Assembly (NCBI GenBank): GCA_003669055.1 | Contig: RAYB01000004.1 | Span: 122,512-186,511 of the forward strand | Reading direction: 5' to 3' | Length of the DNA stretch: 64,000 bases | DNA from: a bacterium 1XD21-70 | Lineage (GTDB): Bacteria > Bacillota > Clostridia > Lachnospirales > Lachnospiraceae | Shown: positions 26,214-34,727 of the stretch, one piece after another | How the letters are laid out: every line of letters starts with the position of its first letter | How positions within the stretch are numbered: position 1 is the stretch's first letter | Translations under genes and position numbers: made by a program | The notes under the pieces: generated by a model | Databases searched by the model: none | What the model was told of the DNA's origin: nothing | The model's input: only the letters and a program-made list of their open reading frames with translations

Positions 26214-27137
26214 ATGAGACACATGTTAAACCCGTTGGATTTTTCTGTGGAAGAAATCGACCGGCTGCTGTCCCTTGCATCGGATATCGAACACAATCTT
26301 CCCAAGTATGCCCATGTATGTGACGGCAAAAAATTAGCGACATTATTTTATGAACCAAGTACCCGTACCCGGCTAAGCTTTGAATCGGCGATGTTAAGCT
26401 TAGGTGGCAGTGTACTTGGTTTTTCTTCGGCCAACTCCAGTTCTGCCGCCAAGGGGGAGAGCGTTTCGGATACCATCCGCACCATCTCCTGCTATGCGGA
26501 TATCGCTGCCATGCGCCACCCCAAGGAGGGCTCTGCTTTAGTGGCATCGCAGATGTCCTCCATCCCGGTGATCAATGCCGGTGACGGCGGCCATCAGCAC
26601 CCTACCCAGACCCTGACCGACTTAATGACCATACGCTCCCTGGCCGGGCGCCTGGGCAATATGACCATCGGCCTGTGCGGGGACTTAAAATTCGGGCGCA
26701 CCGTGCACTCCCTTATCAATGCCATGGTCCGTTACCCGGATATCCGCTTTGTGCTGATTGCCCCCGACGAACTGCGGGTTCCCAGCTACATACGGGAAGA
26801 CGTGCTGAAAGCCAACCATATCCGATTCAAGGAAGTGAACAACTTAGATGATGCCATGCCGGAACTGGACATCCTGTACATGACCCGCGTACAGAGGGAA
26901 CGTTTCTTCAATGAGGAGGACTATATCCGCCTCAAGGACTGCTATATCCTGGACAAGAAGAAAATGAAGCTTGCCAAGGAAAATATGTACGTGCTGCATC
27001 CCCTCCCCCGGGTCAACGAGATCTCCACGGAGGTGGACAGCGACCCCAGGGCGGCCTACTTTAAGCAGGTGCAGTACGGCGTCTATGTGCGGATGGCACT
27101 GATTATGACATTACTGGAGGTGGAAAAGCCATGTTGA
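26214..27137 (+). CDS. pyrB: Aspartate carbamoyltransferase catalytic subunit
   Basis: Catalyses the committed step of pyrimidine synthesis: carbamoyl phosphate plus aspartate to carbamoyl aspartate. 307 aa, normal for the family. The carbamoyl-phosphate loop [14 protein letters not shown] is near residue 50, HPTQTLTDL near 130 and HPLPRVNEI near 262. AAAAGGAG precedes ATG. It overlaps pyrI by 7 bases. Confidence 0.98.
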   Translation: MRHMLNPLDFSVEEIDRLLSLASDIEHNLPKYAHVCDGKKLATLFYEPSTRTRLSFESAMLSLGGSVLGFSSANSSSAAKGESVSDTIRTISCYADIAAMRHPKEGSALVASQMSSIPVINAGDGGHQHPTQTLTDLMTIRSLAGRLGNMTIGLCGDLKFGRTVHSLINAMVRYPDIRFVLIAPDELRVPSYIREDVLKANHIRFKEVNNLDDAMPELDILYMTRVQRERFFNEEDYIRLKDCYILDKKKMKLAKENMYVLHPLPRVNEISTEVDSDPRAAYFKQVQYGVYVRMALIMTLLEVEKPC

Positions 27138-27556
27138 ATATCAGCGGACTGAGTGAAGGAATCGTACTGGACCACATCGAAGCCGGAAAGAGCCTGGATA
27201 TCTACTACCATCTGGGGTTAGACAAGCTGGAGTGCCAGGTGGCCATTATCAAAAACGCCCGCAGCAGCAAGATGGGGCGCAAGGATATCATCAAGATCGA
27301 GGGCGGGCTGGATAAGCTGGATCTGCAGATCCTGGGCTATATTGACCACAATATCACGGTCAACATCATCCAGGATAATAAAATCGTAGAGAAGAAACGG
27401 CTGAAACTGCCAAAGAGGATCACCAATGTGATCAAATGTAAAAATCCCCGGTGCATCACCTCCATCGAACAGGAATTGCCGCATGTGTTTTACCTGGCCG
27501 ATGAGCAGAAAGAACTTTACCGGTGTATGTATTGTGAGGAGAAATACGGGAAGTAA
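27131..27556 (+). CDS. pyrI: Aspartate carbamoyltransferase regulatory subunit
   Basis: Regulatory chain of class B ATCase (141 aa). The N-terminal allosteric domain carries [12 protein letters not shown], and the C-terminal zinc domain has four cysteines in CKNPRC and YRCMYC. Binds CTP/ATP and assembles with PyrB into the allosteric dodecamer. Coupled to pyrB by overlap; followed by a terminator. Confidence 0.97.
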   Translation: MLNISGLSEGIVLDHIEAGKSLDIYYHLGLDKLECQVAIIKNARSSKMGRKDIIKIEGGLDKLDLQILGYIDHNITVNIIQDNKIVEKKRLKLPKRITNVIKCKNPRCITSIEQELPHVFYLADEQKELYRCMYCEEKYGK

Positions 27557-27573
27557 GCTGCCGCAGCCAAAAA

Positions 27574-27628
27574 ACGTCCGGCCGGAACAGAATGGACAGG
27601 CCGGCCGGATGTTTCCTTGCTTTTTATA
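27574..27628 (+). terminator. pyrBI terminator
   Basis: Plus-strand stem GTCCGGCCGG with the matching CCGGCCGGA arm, then TTTCCTTGCTTTTTAT. Confidence 0.8.
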
Positions 27629-27647
27629 GGAAAATAACAATCCCCCT

Positions 27648-27684
27648 TAAAAAGCCAGACACCCCGCAAAGCAATGTCTGACTT
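27648..27684 (-). terminator. Terminator of the carD-like gene
   Basis: Minus-strand AGTCAGACA/TGTCTGGCT stem followed by TTTTTAAG, 36 bases after the stop codon. Confidence 0.8.
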
Positions 27685-27719
27685 TCGTCATTTTTCTGTC
27701 CTATAGCTTCCACTCCCAT

Positions 27720-28256
27720 TTATTCCTTGCTGCTTCTGCCGTTTTGCTGTCTCTTCTGTTCCTGAACCCTCTCCGAAATATATTCTCCCATCCTTGCCCT
27801 GGGGATCCCTAAGGGAATCTCCAGTTCCGAATACAGGTACTCCTGTGCCATACGGAGATACTTCTCATCCGTGGATGTGATCCTTTTGCCCTGGGCGCTC
27901 CGCGACCGCTTGCGCAGGTACAAAGTTTTGATAATCCGGATCCATTCCTTGCAGTCACAGGATTTCAAGCACTCTTTATACTGAGCCTCCCGCAGCTTCT
28001 CATTTGAAATCCAAAGTTCCTCGATCCCCAGAATCTCATCGATCAGGCGCGAGGCCTCCTCCTCATTCATCACACGCCGCATGAAGATTTTTTTATTGTC
28101 CACCGGCGTAAAAATCTTTCCGCCCTTCTGATTGGAAGGAACTAAAACATAGAACAGGCGGTCTCCTGGGACGCCTCCCATTTCCATGGTTGTTATGTCT
28201 TCTACCTGGCACACACCCGAGGTTCCATGTACGATATATTCTCCTTTTTCAAACAT
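27720..28256 (-). CDS. CarD-family transcriptional regulator
   Basis: A 178-aa CarD-family protein. The N-terminal RNA-polymerase-interacting domain is recognisable (FEKGEYIVHGTSGVCQVEDI, then RLFYVLVP near residue 40 and IFTPVDN). The helical C-terminal half has many Lys/Arg and would bind the upstream edge of the promoter bubble. ATG 28256 is preferred over the 17-residue-longer frame because it begins at the family N-terminus. Probably modulates initiation at housekeeping promoters; monocistronic. Confidence 0.9.
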   Translation of the reverse strand: MFEKGEYIVHGTSGVCQVEDITTMEMGGVPGDRLFYVLVPSNQKGGKIFTPVDNKKIFMRRVMNEEEASRLIDEILGIEELWISNEKLREAQYKECLKSCDCKEWIRIIKTLYLRKRSRSAQGKRITSTDEKYLRMAQEYLYSELEIPLGIPRARMGEYISERVQEQKRQQNGRSSKE

Positions 28257-28451
28257 CCGGCACCTTTCCTTTCCTGCAAAACATGAATCTGACAACAAAG
28301 TTCCCATTCCATTTTATCAGAAAAGATACTGCCATTTCTAATGAATTTTTTCTGATTTTTTATTTTTGTTAACAATATCCCCTGGATATCCGGCAGATTT
28401 TGTGCATATTTTCCATAGATCAGGCTTCCGCTCTCTGCCTGTTCTCCCCTT

Positions 28452-29102
28452 TCACTTCATTAAAAGATGCACCAGCCCTTGTGGGCTTTCCACAAGATAA
28501 TCTGCCCCTGCGCCAACCAGTTCCTCCCTGGAGCCATATCCGTACAACACGCCGACTACCTCCAGGCCGTTCTCCTTCGCCCCTTTTACATCCTGCTCCC
28601 GGTCGCCAACCATCACTGCCTGGGCTTTTTCTCTTATCCCGCAGGATTCCAGCACATAGCGGATCACATCCCCCTTCCTCACCCGACTGTCGTCCAGGGT
28701 CGCGCCCCCAATATAAGCAAAATACCCTGACAGCCCAAAATGCTCCAGTACCCGTACCGCCGCTGTCTCCGGCTTGGACGTCGCCACAAGAAGCCGGCAG
28801 CCCTGCCTCTTTAAACCGTCCAGCATGCCCTCTATCCCCGGGTACACCCTGTTCTCAAAAATCCCCTGCCGGTCAAAATACTCCCGGTACACTGCCACGC
28901 CCTCCAGCGCTTTCTCCTCGCAAAACCCACAGTATTTCATCAGGCTCTCCTTCAAAGGAGGCCCCAGCCAGGGCTGCAGTTCCGACTGGTCTTTCACCGC
29001 AACCTGGTAATGCCTTAGCATATATTCAATTGAATTGACAATACCCTCCCGGGAATCCGTCAGTGTTCCGTCGAGGTCAAACAATACGTATTTCTTCTTC
29101 AT
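28452..29102 (-). CDS. HAD-superfamily phosphatase, phosphoglycolate phosphatase-like
   Basis: A 216-aa HAD subfamily IA hydrolase. The nucleophile motif DLDGTLTDS lies near residue 8, motif II VATSKP near 108, motif III Lys in RKGDVI near 145 and motif IV MVGDREQDVKGAKENG near 165. A small helical cap follows motif I. Acts on a phosphomonoester in the cytoplasm, possibly phosphoglycolate or a nucleotide; the exact substrate cannot be told. ATG 29102 is preceded by AAAGG. Confidence 0.88.
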   Translation of the reverse strand: MKKKYVLFDLDGTLTDSREGIVNSIEYMLRHYQVAVKDQSELQPWLGPPLKESLMKYCGFCEEKALEGVAVYREYFDRQGIFENRVYPGIEGMLDGLKRQGCRLLVATSKPETAAVRVLEHFGLSGYFAYIGGATLDDSRVRKGDVIRYVLESCGIREKAQAVMVGDREQDVKGAKENGLEVVGVLYGYGSREELVGAGADYLVESPQGLVHLLMK

Positions 29103-29192
29103 CCGATCCCTTTCAATAGCCGTCTGCTTTTTCGGATAGCATTTCCTGCAAAAACTAATCACCTAAACTGCGGAGTACCTGGCTCCCGCACT

Positions 29193-29303
29193 ATCTGCCA
29201 ACTGCCCATGCCGGCTTGTCCTCCACACCATCCGCCAGCTGCCCATGCCGGCTTGTCTCCTACGCCATCCGCCAAATGCCATACGGGCATGTGTCCTATT
29301 CAT
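29193..29303. repeat. Three 37-bp tandem repeats
   Basis: Units begin at 29193, 29230 and 29267 (ATCTGCCAACTGCCCATGCC type). The first two are close copies with GCCCATGCCGGCTTGTC; the third is degenerate. They lie in the gene-free stretch between the HAD gene and pckA (29103-29417), which otherwise holds the pckA terminator. Confidence 0.8.
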
Positions 29304-29321
29304 TGCCTGCGGAAATAAAGA

Positions 29322-29352
29322 GGAAGCCGGAAACTCCTAAGTTCCCGGCTCG
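29322..29352 (-). terminator. Candidate pckA terminator
   Basis: Minus-strand GAGCCGGGAAC/GTTTCCGGCTTC stem-loop followed by CTCTTTATTT. Confidence 0.6.
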
Positions 29353-29417
29353 CCGCCTCACAAAAGCCCTGCAAAAGCCTTGCAGCCTTTTGTTACACTC
29401 CTCTTCTACTTTCTCAC

Positions 29418-31115
29418 TCAGCCCAGTTCATCTACTACCTTCTGGATTGCAGCCAGTGCATCATCCGGCAGCTTGTCATAGCCTTCCTTCGCCTCGGCAA
29501 AGTTCTTGATCTCATTCACACGGTCATTCATGCGGGCTCTCAGCTGGCCTACATACTCCGCATCATTCATATCCGGCACAAAGCCTTCCCAATCCATGAT
29601 CTCGATATCGGAGAACGGACCCCATTTGTGGAAGTCAGCTTTCCCCTCTACGATCGCTTCTAAGATACCCAGGGTATCGGCCGGTTTTACCTTCTTGCCC
29701 ATGAAATCGCCGGTGTTGACGATGTAGCAGTCCACGTTCTTCTCCTCAACCAGCTTTTTGAACTTCTCGTAGTCATTCGCCAGAGGATAGGTACGGAACG
29801 GGTTTGCATAGGGAACCACAACCAGCTTGTTGGGATCTACGCCAGGAGCCAGGCGCTCTGCGGAAGAACGCTTGGTCGCTAAGGTTGCACCCATAACAGA
29901 AGCCAGGGAAGCACCTTTGAGTTTCACTACCGGCGGGATGGTCGGATCCTTCATGATCCAGAAGATCGCATTCACCGGAGCGTCAATCTTGTCTACCCGG
30001 TTCGGGGACCACAGCTTGGACTTAATGGCACGGCCGTTGCCGTTGCGGATGTCCTCGGTCACCAGCTGCAGCTTGCCCTCCTCGTCCAGGGTTGCAGAAC
30101 AGTTCTGTGCGGTCAGCAGGTACTTGTTGTCCTCACATCCGGTCGGATAGTCAGCAGTCTTATCAAAATAGGTCGGCTCCAGGGCGATAGATGCGCAGGT
30201 ATCGGTATTGATAACAAAAGCATCATCGTGAAGAACCTTGATCTCGTACTTGCCGCCATGCTTTGCATGGGTCAGGGTGGACTTGCCGGAACCGGACAGG
30301 CCGTACACGGAAGCCACATACTTCTTGCCGTCAGCCAGCAGGTATTCCTTCTGTCCGCCGTGGCAGGAAGCATAGCCATTGCGGTTAGCGATCGCCCATG
30401 CCATGGTCAGGGTGCCCTTCTTGTGCTCGCCGAAATATCTCATGCCCAGGATGCAGGCACAGTTGGTCTCGGTGTTAAAGTAGCACAGGGTCTTCTTCTG
30501 CGGGTCAGACAGGCAGTCTAAGGATACGTTGGGACGGTCGGAGCCTGTCCACTGCGGATCAGAGAAAATGTAAATATCTGCTTCCTTGCCGTCGCCTACC
30601 GGCTTGGAGTTCTTGTACATCTTCACATATTCGTCAGACATATACTGGAAATTCAGCATCCAGTTGTACATGATGTTCTCTTCACCCTCCGGCAGCAGCA
30701 GATGGGCCTTCACCATGAACTCCGGATCCAGGCCTACAAACACCTCTGCATGGTACATGGTTTTCCAGCGGGACTCATACACAGCGTCCATGGCAACGAT
30801 ATCCAGGGCATTACAATCCACACCGGGTTCCCCGGCAATGCGGCGGGCAGTAGCATAACGGCCAGTGATCGCGCCATCATTGAACAGGAGCACTTTGGCA
30901 TCCTTCTCCAGGCCAAACTCTTCTCCTCTGTAAACCGGCATATCAGTCACAATCGTCCCCGGAGAATTCTTCGCCAGTTCATATGCTTCCTTCAGGGTAT
31001 TTACCTTCACTACATTGTTGCCGTAAAAAGCAGCTTCGATGATGGATCTGGTCTTGGAAAAGCCAGTCTTTCCTTTGCCGATCTCACTGATTGGATAATA
31101 CGCTTTTGTTGCCAT
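29418..31115 (-). CDS. pckA: Phosphoenolpyruvate carboxykinase (ATP)
   Basis: Interconverts oxaloacetate and PEP with ATP/ADP; in gut anaerobes it often works in the CO2-fixing direction. 565 aa, slightly longer than the 530-540 aa usual type. The kinase P-loop GLSGSGKSTLTH is near residue 275, with the metal site HDDAFVIN close by (near residue 297). AAGGAGG precedes ATG 31115. Monocistronic with its own promoter. Confidence 0.95.
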   Translation of the reverse strand: MATKAYYPISEIGKGKTGFSKTRSIIEAAFYGNNVVKVNTLKEAYELAKNSPGTIVTDMPVYRGEEFGLEKDAKVLLFNDGAITGRYATARRIAGEPGVDCNALDIVAMDAVYESRWKTMYHAEVFVGLDPEFMVKAHLLLPEGEENIMYNWMLNFQYMSDEYVKMYKNSKPVGDGKEADIYIFSDPQWTGSDRPNVSLDCLSDPQKKTLCYFNTETNCACILGMRYFGEHKKGTLTMAWAIANRNGYASCHGGQKEYLLADGKKYVASVYGLSGSGKSTLTHAKHGGKYEIKVLHDDAFVINTDTCASIALEPTYFDKTADYPTGCEDNKYLLTAQNCSATLDEEGKLQLVTEDIRNGNGRAIKSKLWSPNRVDKIDAPVNAIFWIMKDPTIPPVVKLKGASLASVMGATLATKRSSAERLAPGVDPNKLVVVPYANPFRTYPLANDYEKFKKLVEEKNVDCYIVNTGDFMGKKVKPADTLGILEAIVEGKADFHKWGPFSDIEIMDWEGFVPDMNDAEYVGQLRARMNDRVNEIKNFAEAKEGYDKLPDDALAAIQKVVDELG

Positions 31116-31161
31116 TATACTTCCTCCTTAATCTAAACTTCGTAAATCGAAATTTGTTTTT

Positions 31162-31190
31162 ATTATCTCACTTTGTGAATTAAAAGTCAA
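31162..31190 (-). promoter_or_regulatory. Promoter of pckA
   Basis: Minus-strand TTGACT (31185-31190), 17-base spacer, GATAAT (31162-31167), 47 bases before the ATG. Confidence 0.65.
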
Positions 31191-31229
31191 TATGGGAAAA
31201 GGAAAAGCACAAGAAAATTTGAGAATCTC

Positions 31230-31258
31230 TTGTATCCCCCATGCCCCTATGGTATAAT
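31230..31258 (+). promoter_or_regulatory. Promoter of the cell-wall-binding protein gene
   Basis: TTGTAT (31230-31235), 17-base spacer, TATAAT (31253-31258). Confidence 0.7.
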
Positions 31259-31306
31259 CGCTTTAACGTGTTAATCCATTATACAAATCAAGAACAGGGA
31301 GGTACG

Positions 31307-32200
31307 ATGAATATGAAAAAAATATGGAAAACTGTAATTGCATCAGCTGTATGGGGAACCATCTTTTCCACAACAGCCTTTGCCGGGCAATGGGTAGGCA
31401 GCCAAAAAGGCTGGTGGTATGATAACGGCGACGGAACCTATCCGTCCAATACCTGGCAGTGGATCGACGGCAACGGCGACAGCATTTCGGAATGCTATTA
31501 TTTTGATGCTTCCGGTTATTGTATGATGAACGGCACAACCCCGGACGGATACGAAGTGAACCAGAGCGGGGCATGGGTTCTCAATGGGGCAATCCAGACA
31601 AAAACAACCCCCGCGTCCCAGGAAACCTCCGTTTCCGTAAACGACGACACCAAATGGAAGTTAATCCACGTCGCTTCCCTGGTATATGATTCTTACAACC
31701 ACTCATACCCCTTTAAGACCGCTGCTTTCCCCCTCAATACCCGTTTATCTGACCTGTCATTATCACAAAAGGCATATGTTTTGTATGGATACCAATATAA
31801 CTGCCAGGATTTCAGGTTTGTGGACTCGTTTGCATACGGATATGACTGCCATGTGATAAAAGATTATGACCTCAAAGCAGTCATCACGGAAATTTTCGGC
31901 TCAGCCTCCCAGGCAGACATCGATGCCCTGATTAGCAAAAGCTATATTTTGAAGCAATCAAACGGCAATTACTATTTTAACGCTGCCGGGGATTTCGGGG
32001 ATGCCGGCTCATTTTACCTGGATACCGACCAGGTGTCATTTTCCATGGAAAACGGACGTCTGAAGGCCACAGGCAATGTCGTCGAATATGGAAGCAGCGC
32101 CAGTTCCTATCTTCCTGTCCGGAAATTTACGGCATATTATACCCCGCATGGCGGATTCAGCCTGGGCGGGTACCGCTTTGACCAGTTGATTGTAGAATGA
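31307..32200 (+). CDS. Secreted protein with cell-wall-binding repeats
   Basis: A 297-aa exported protein. ATG 31307 follows AGGGAGG; the signal peptide ends near TTAFAG (residue 26). Residues about 27-90 carry choline-binding-like wall repeats: GWWYDNGDGTYPSNTWQWIDGN, then CYYFDASGYCMMNG and GYEVNQSGAWV. The rest (about 105-297) is an unrecognised domain with conserved-looking aromatic residues. It stands alone on the plus strand between pckA and rpe, facing the large hairpin at 32234. Likely surface-associated; no enzyme motif seen. Confidence 0.82.
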   Translation: MNMKKIWKTVIASAVWGTIFSTTAFAGQWVGSQKGWWYDNGDGTYPSNTWQWIDGNGDSISECYYFDASGYCMMNGTTPDGYEVNQSGAWVLNGAIQTKTTPASQETSVSVNDDTKWKLIHVASLVYDSYNHSYPFKTAAFPLNTRLSDLSLSQKAYVLYGYQYNCQDFRFVDSFAYGYDCHVIKDYDLKAVITEIFGSASQADIDALISKSYILKQSNGNYYFNAAGDFGDAGSFYLDTDQVSFSMENGRLKATGNVVEYGSSASSYLPVRKFTAYYTPHGGFSLGGYRFDQLIVE

Positions 32201-32233
32201 CAGAAAAGTTTCTGCCGGATAATCTGCAACATA

Positions 32234-32360
32234 AGCCAGCCCTGAGGAATACAATGTCTATCCCGGGGACACGGTAAACGCAAGCTTTTGCTCCTCTGCC
32301 ATCGGTAGTGTTCAGCCCCCGGACTGCAAAAGCTTGCGTGTACCACACCCGGGGCTGGCT
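32234..32360. repeat. Large intergenic inverted repeat between convergent genes
   Basis: Inner arms CGCAAGCTTTTGC (32279-32291) and GCAAAAGCTTGCG (32326-32338), and outer arms AGCCAGCCC (32234-32242) and GGGGCTGGCT (32351-32360), with a bulge of about 20 bases in the left half. It is followed on the plus strand by CTTTTCTTCC, so it may act as a bidirectional terminator. Confidence 0.7.
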
Positions 32361-32370
32361 CTTTTCTTCC

Positions 32371-33033
32371 TTAAAATTTCAATTCCCGGATGTTCTGCAG
32401 CGTTTCCCCGTAAGGCCTGCCTTTGCCAAACAATAAGGTTGTCCCCAACACAAACCCCTTTACCCCTTTGGGGGCATACTCCAGGATCTTGTCCGCCCCA
32501 CAGGCTCCGTCCCAATAAATCTCGAAATCCATGTCTTCTTTTAATGCCAGGAGTTTGGTGATCTTCTTCCCCACATAGGGCAGGTACATCTGCCCCGCAT
32601 TTCCCGGGTTGACTGACATCACCAGCACCTTTTTCACAATCCGCAGCATCTCCATCACCGTCTCCACGGAGGTGCCGGGGTTGATGGCAATGCCGGGTAC
32701 CATCTCTGCATTGATAATCTTCTGCAGGGTAGTGGAGGGGTGGTATTCTGCCTCCGGGTGGATGTATACCGTGTCCCCTTTCCGCAGGTTACGCAAAAAT
32801 AAATTGATGCAGTTGTTGGGATGCTCGATCATCAGGTGCACATCCAGGGGCTTCTCCGTAGCCCCTGCTATATAGCGCATGTCGTTTAAGGACATGGCAA
32901 AATTGGGGACGTAGCGCCCGTCCATGATGTCAATGTGGAAGGAGTCGATGCCCCCGCCTGATAGTTCCTCTACTTCTTTCTCCAGATTGCCGAAGTTGGC
33001 GCACATCATGGAGGCGGTTAGTTCAAAATCCAT
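32371..33033 (-). CDS. rpe: Ribulose-phosphate 3-epimerase family protein
   Basis: A 220-aa TIM-barrel of the Rpe family. ASMMCANFGNL, FHIDIMDGRYVPNFAMS near residue 32 and LDVHLMIEHP near residue 65 match the metal-binding beta strands; LVMSVNPGNAGQ near 140 and YWDGACG (second catalytic Asp) near 176 follow. It would interconvert ribulose-5-P and xylulose-5-P; allulose-6-P epimerases share these motifs, so substrate is not certain. GAGGAAC precedes ATG 33033. An inverted repeat (33076-33107) sits in its leader. Confidence 0.85.
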   Translation of the reverse strand: MDFELTASMMCANFGNLEKEVEELSGGGIDSFHIDIMDGRYVPNFAMSLNDMRYIAGATEKPLDVHLMIEHPNNCINLFLRNLRKGDTVYIHPEAEYHPSTTLQKIINAEMVPGIAINPGTSVETVMEMLRIVKKVLVMSVNPGNAGQMYLPYVGKKITKLLALKEDMDFEIYWDGACGADKILEYAPKGVKGFVLGTTLLFGKGRPYGETLQNIRELKF

Positions 33034-33075
33034 GGTCTGTTCCTCTTTTCTGTTTTCTGTCTCCTTGATACCCTT

Positions 33076-33107
33076 AGCGGGCAAGGGTACTGTCGCCCCT
33101 GCCCGCT
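33076..33107. repeat. Hairpin at the end of the glycan operon
   Basis: AGCGGGCA/TGCCCGCT arms of eight pairs between the last glycan-cluster gene and rpe. No T-run follows on the minus strand. Confidence 0.45.
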
Positions 33108-33173
33108 CCCTGCATGGCATCCTTCATCTGCCCCTTTTGCTCTCCCCCATAAATGCACTTCCTCTGTCTCTGC

Positions 33174-34727
33174 TCAGGCATCTATCCCCAGCACCCCCAC
33201 AATCCTTTTGCAATTCTGCCCGTCCCGGTACTTATGCATCTTCCCTAACAGTTCCCGGCGTTTCCCTGCCGTGGGATCCTCCCCATTCGCAACCTCCTCC
33301 ACGAAAGCGCACAGGTCATCAAAACAGAATATTTCCGCCCCCGGCAGCCACTCCCGGATATCCTCAAACACGAACCCGCGGCTCCCCCCATACTCCCCCA
33401 TGTCGTCCAGGGTGAAGCCGACCGGTTTGTCTAACAGCATGTAATCAACTGCCGCCGAGGAATAGTCACTGACCAATGCGTCCGCAATCCCCAGGATCTG
33501 GTTAATCTGGATATCATTGGCTTCCAGCGCCCCGTTGTCAAGCAAAGCAATGTTCGCGGCCTTTGCCAGGCAGATGCTTCCCGGATCCTGGAAGGGATGC
33601 AGCTTCAAAACGAGAGCCGTGTCAAGTTCGCGCAGCCGCCTGTCCAGTTCCCCCAGCTTTCCATAGGTATCAACTACCGGCAGCCCTGTCTGCCCCTTTG
33701 GCCCATGCTCACTCAGTTCCGGCAGGCTGGCATTTGCCGTGCGGAAGGTAGGCAGCCAGAAGATGTATTTGGACGCCTTGGGCATCCCAAGGCAGCCCCA
33801 CTTGTCCCATACCGGATGAAAGAGCCAGTCCTGCTTCGCATACCCGGTTACCAATACCTGGTCTTCCCGCAGCCCGTAGATATCCTGGTGGATCCGGGAA
33901 TAGAGGTCACTGATCACGGTTGTATATTCATACCTCTTTTCACACCGCACAAAGTTCACCCGGGTCTTAAAACCGCAGCCATGCCACAGCTGGACGCGGG
34001 TCTGGCCGGGGCGGCAGTTCCTGGCAAACCCATAGGCATCCGTAAAGAAGATATATTTGGCCAGGCACAGGGCACGGTAATATCTGTCTTGCTCCGCCTT
34101 GCTCCCTGACACTGACCAGCTAAAAGACAAAAACGTCACATTTTCCGTATCCTTGTAACGCGCAAACTCCCCCGGGTTCTTCACCAGCCATACCAGCTCG
34201 TATTTTTTATTGAACCCCTCCTGGAGCATGTACTCAAAAAGCGCCCTGGCATTGTCGGAGAAATCCATGCCTTTTATATAGGAGGAGGCATGGGGGCCGC
34301 TGCGGAAGAGGATGATATTTTCCAGGCTATGGTTCTTATATTTCTCCCGGTAGGATTCTTCAACGGACGTCTCTTTGTTTGCAAAATAATAGGCTGTGCC
34401 AGAAAATCCCAGGATATGCCGGTTCGCTTCTATCTGTTCATAGGCCTCCCTGTAGTAATCGCTGGTTATGATCAGGGCTGCCCTTGGCCAATCAACCCGC
34501 CCTGTCTGCCCCAGGCTTTTAACAGGGACTGCCTTCCCTGCAAACAGGAATTCCCCCTGGTTTCTCCGGTTCTCATCAATGATCCCCGCCAGGTTCCCGG
34601 CCAGCCCCGGGAACTCGGCAAACAATTCCGATAAATATACCTCTGATTTTTCATAGCAGTATATCTTTTTGTCTTTCAGCCTGGCAAGGTCTTGTTTTTC
34701 CAGTCTCTTTAATTTCATTTTATCCAA
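33174..34727 (-). CDS. CDP-glycerol glycerophosphotransferase family protein (TagF-like)
   Basis: A 517-aa member of the TagB/TagF family that adds glycerol- or polyol-phosphate units to a growing glycan. Residues about 10-100 look like a degenerate Rossmann-type module; the catalytic region starts near 115. Two family histidine signatures are seen: VQLWHGCG near residue 270 and KLHPFQDP near 375, with SDYSSAAVDYMLLDKPVGF near 425. The first codon may be TTG 34727, with GAGGTG five bases upstream, or ATG 34718. It overlaps the upstream glycosyltransferase. Last gene of the glycan cluster. Confidence 0.88.
   Translation of the reverse strand: MDKMKLKRLEKQDLARLKDKKIYCYEKSEVYLSELFAEFPGLAGNLAGIIDENRRNQGEFLFAGKAVPVKSLGQTGRVDWPRAALIITSDYYREAYEQIEANRHILGFSGTAYYFANKETSVEESYREKYKNHSLENIILFRSGPHASSYIKGMDFSDNARALFEYMLQEGFNKKYELVWLVKNPGEFARYKDTENVTFLSFSWSVSGSKAEQDRYYRALCLAKYIFFTDAYGFARNCRPGQTRVQLWHGCGFKTRVNFVRCEKRYEYTTVISDLYSRIHQDIYGLREDQVLVTGYAKQDWLFHPVWDKWGCLGMPKASKYIFWLPTFRTANASLPELSEHGPKGQTGLPVVDTYGKLGELDRRLRELDTALVLKLHPFQDPGSICLAKAANIALLDNGALEANDIQINQILGIADALVSDYSSAAVDYMLLDKPVGFTLDDMGEYGGSRGFVFEDIREWLPGAEIFCFDDLCAFVEEVANGEDPTAGKRRELLGKMHKYRDGQNCKRIVGVLGIDA

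Noticed and set aside
29193..29303. CRISPR array
   Set aside because: Units are contiguous and decaying, with no unique spacers and no cas genes nearby.
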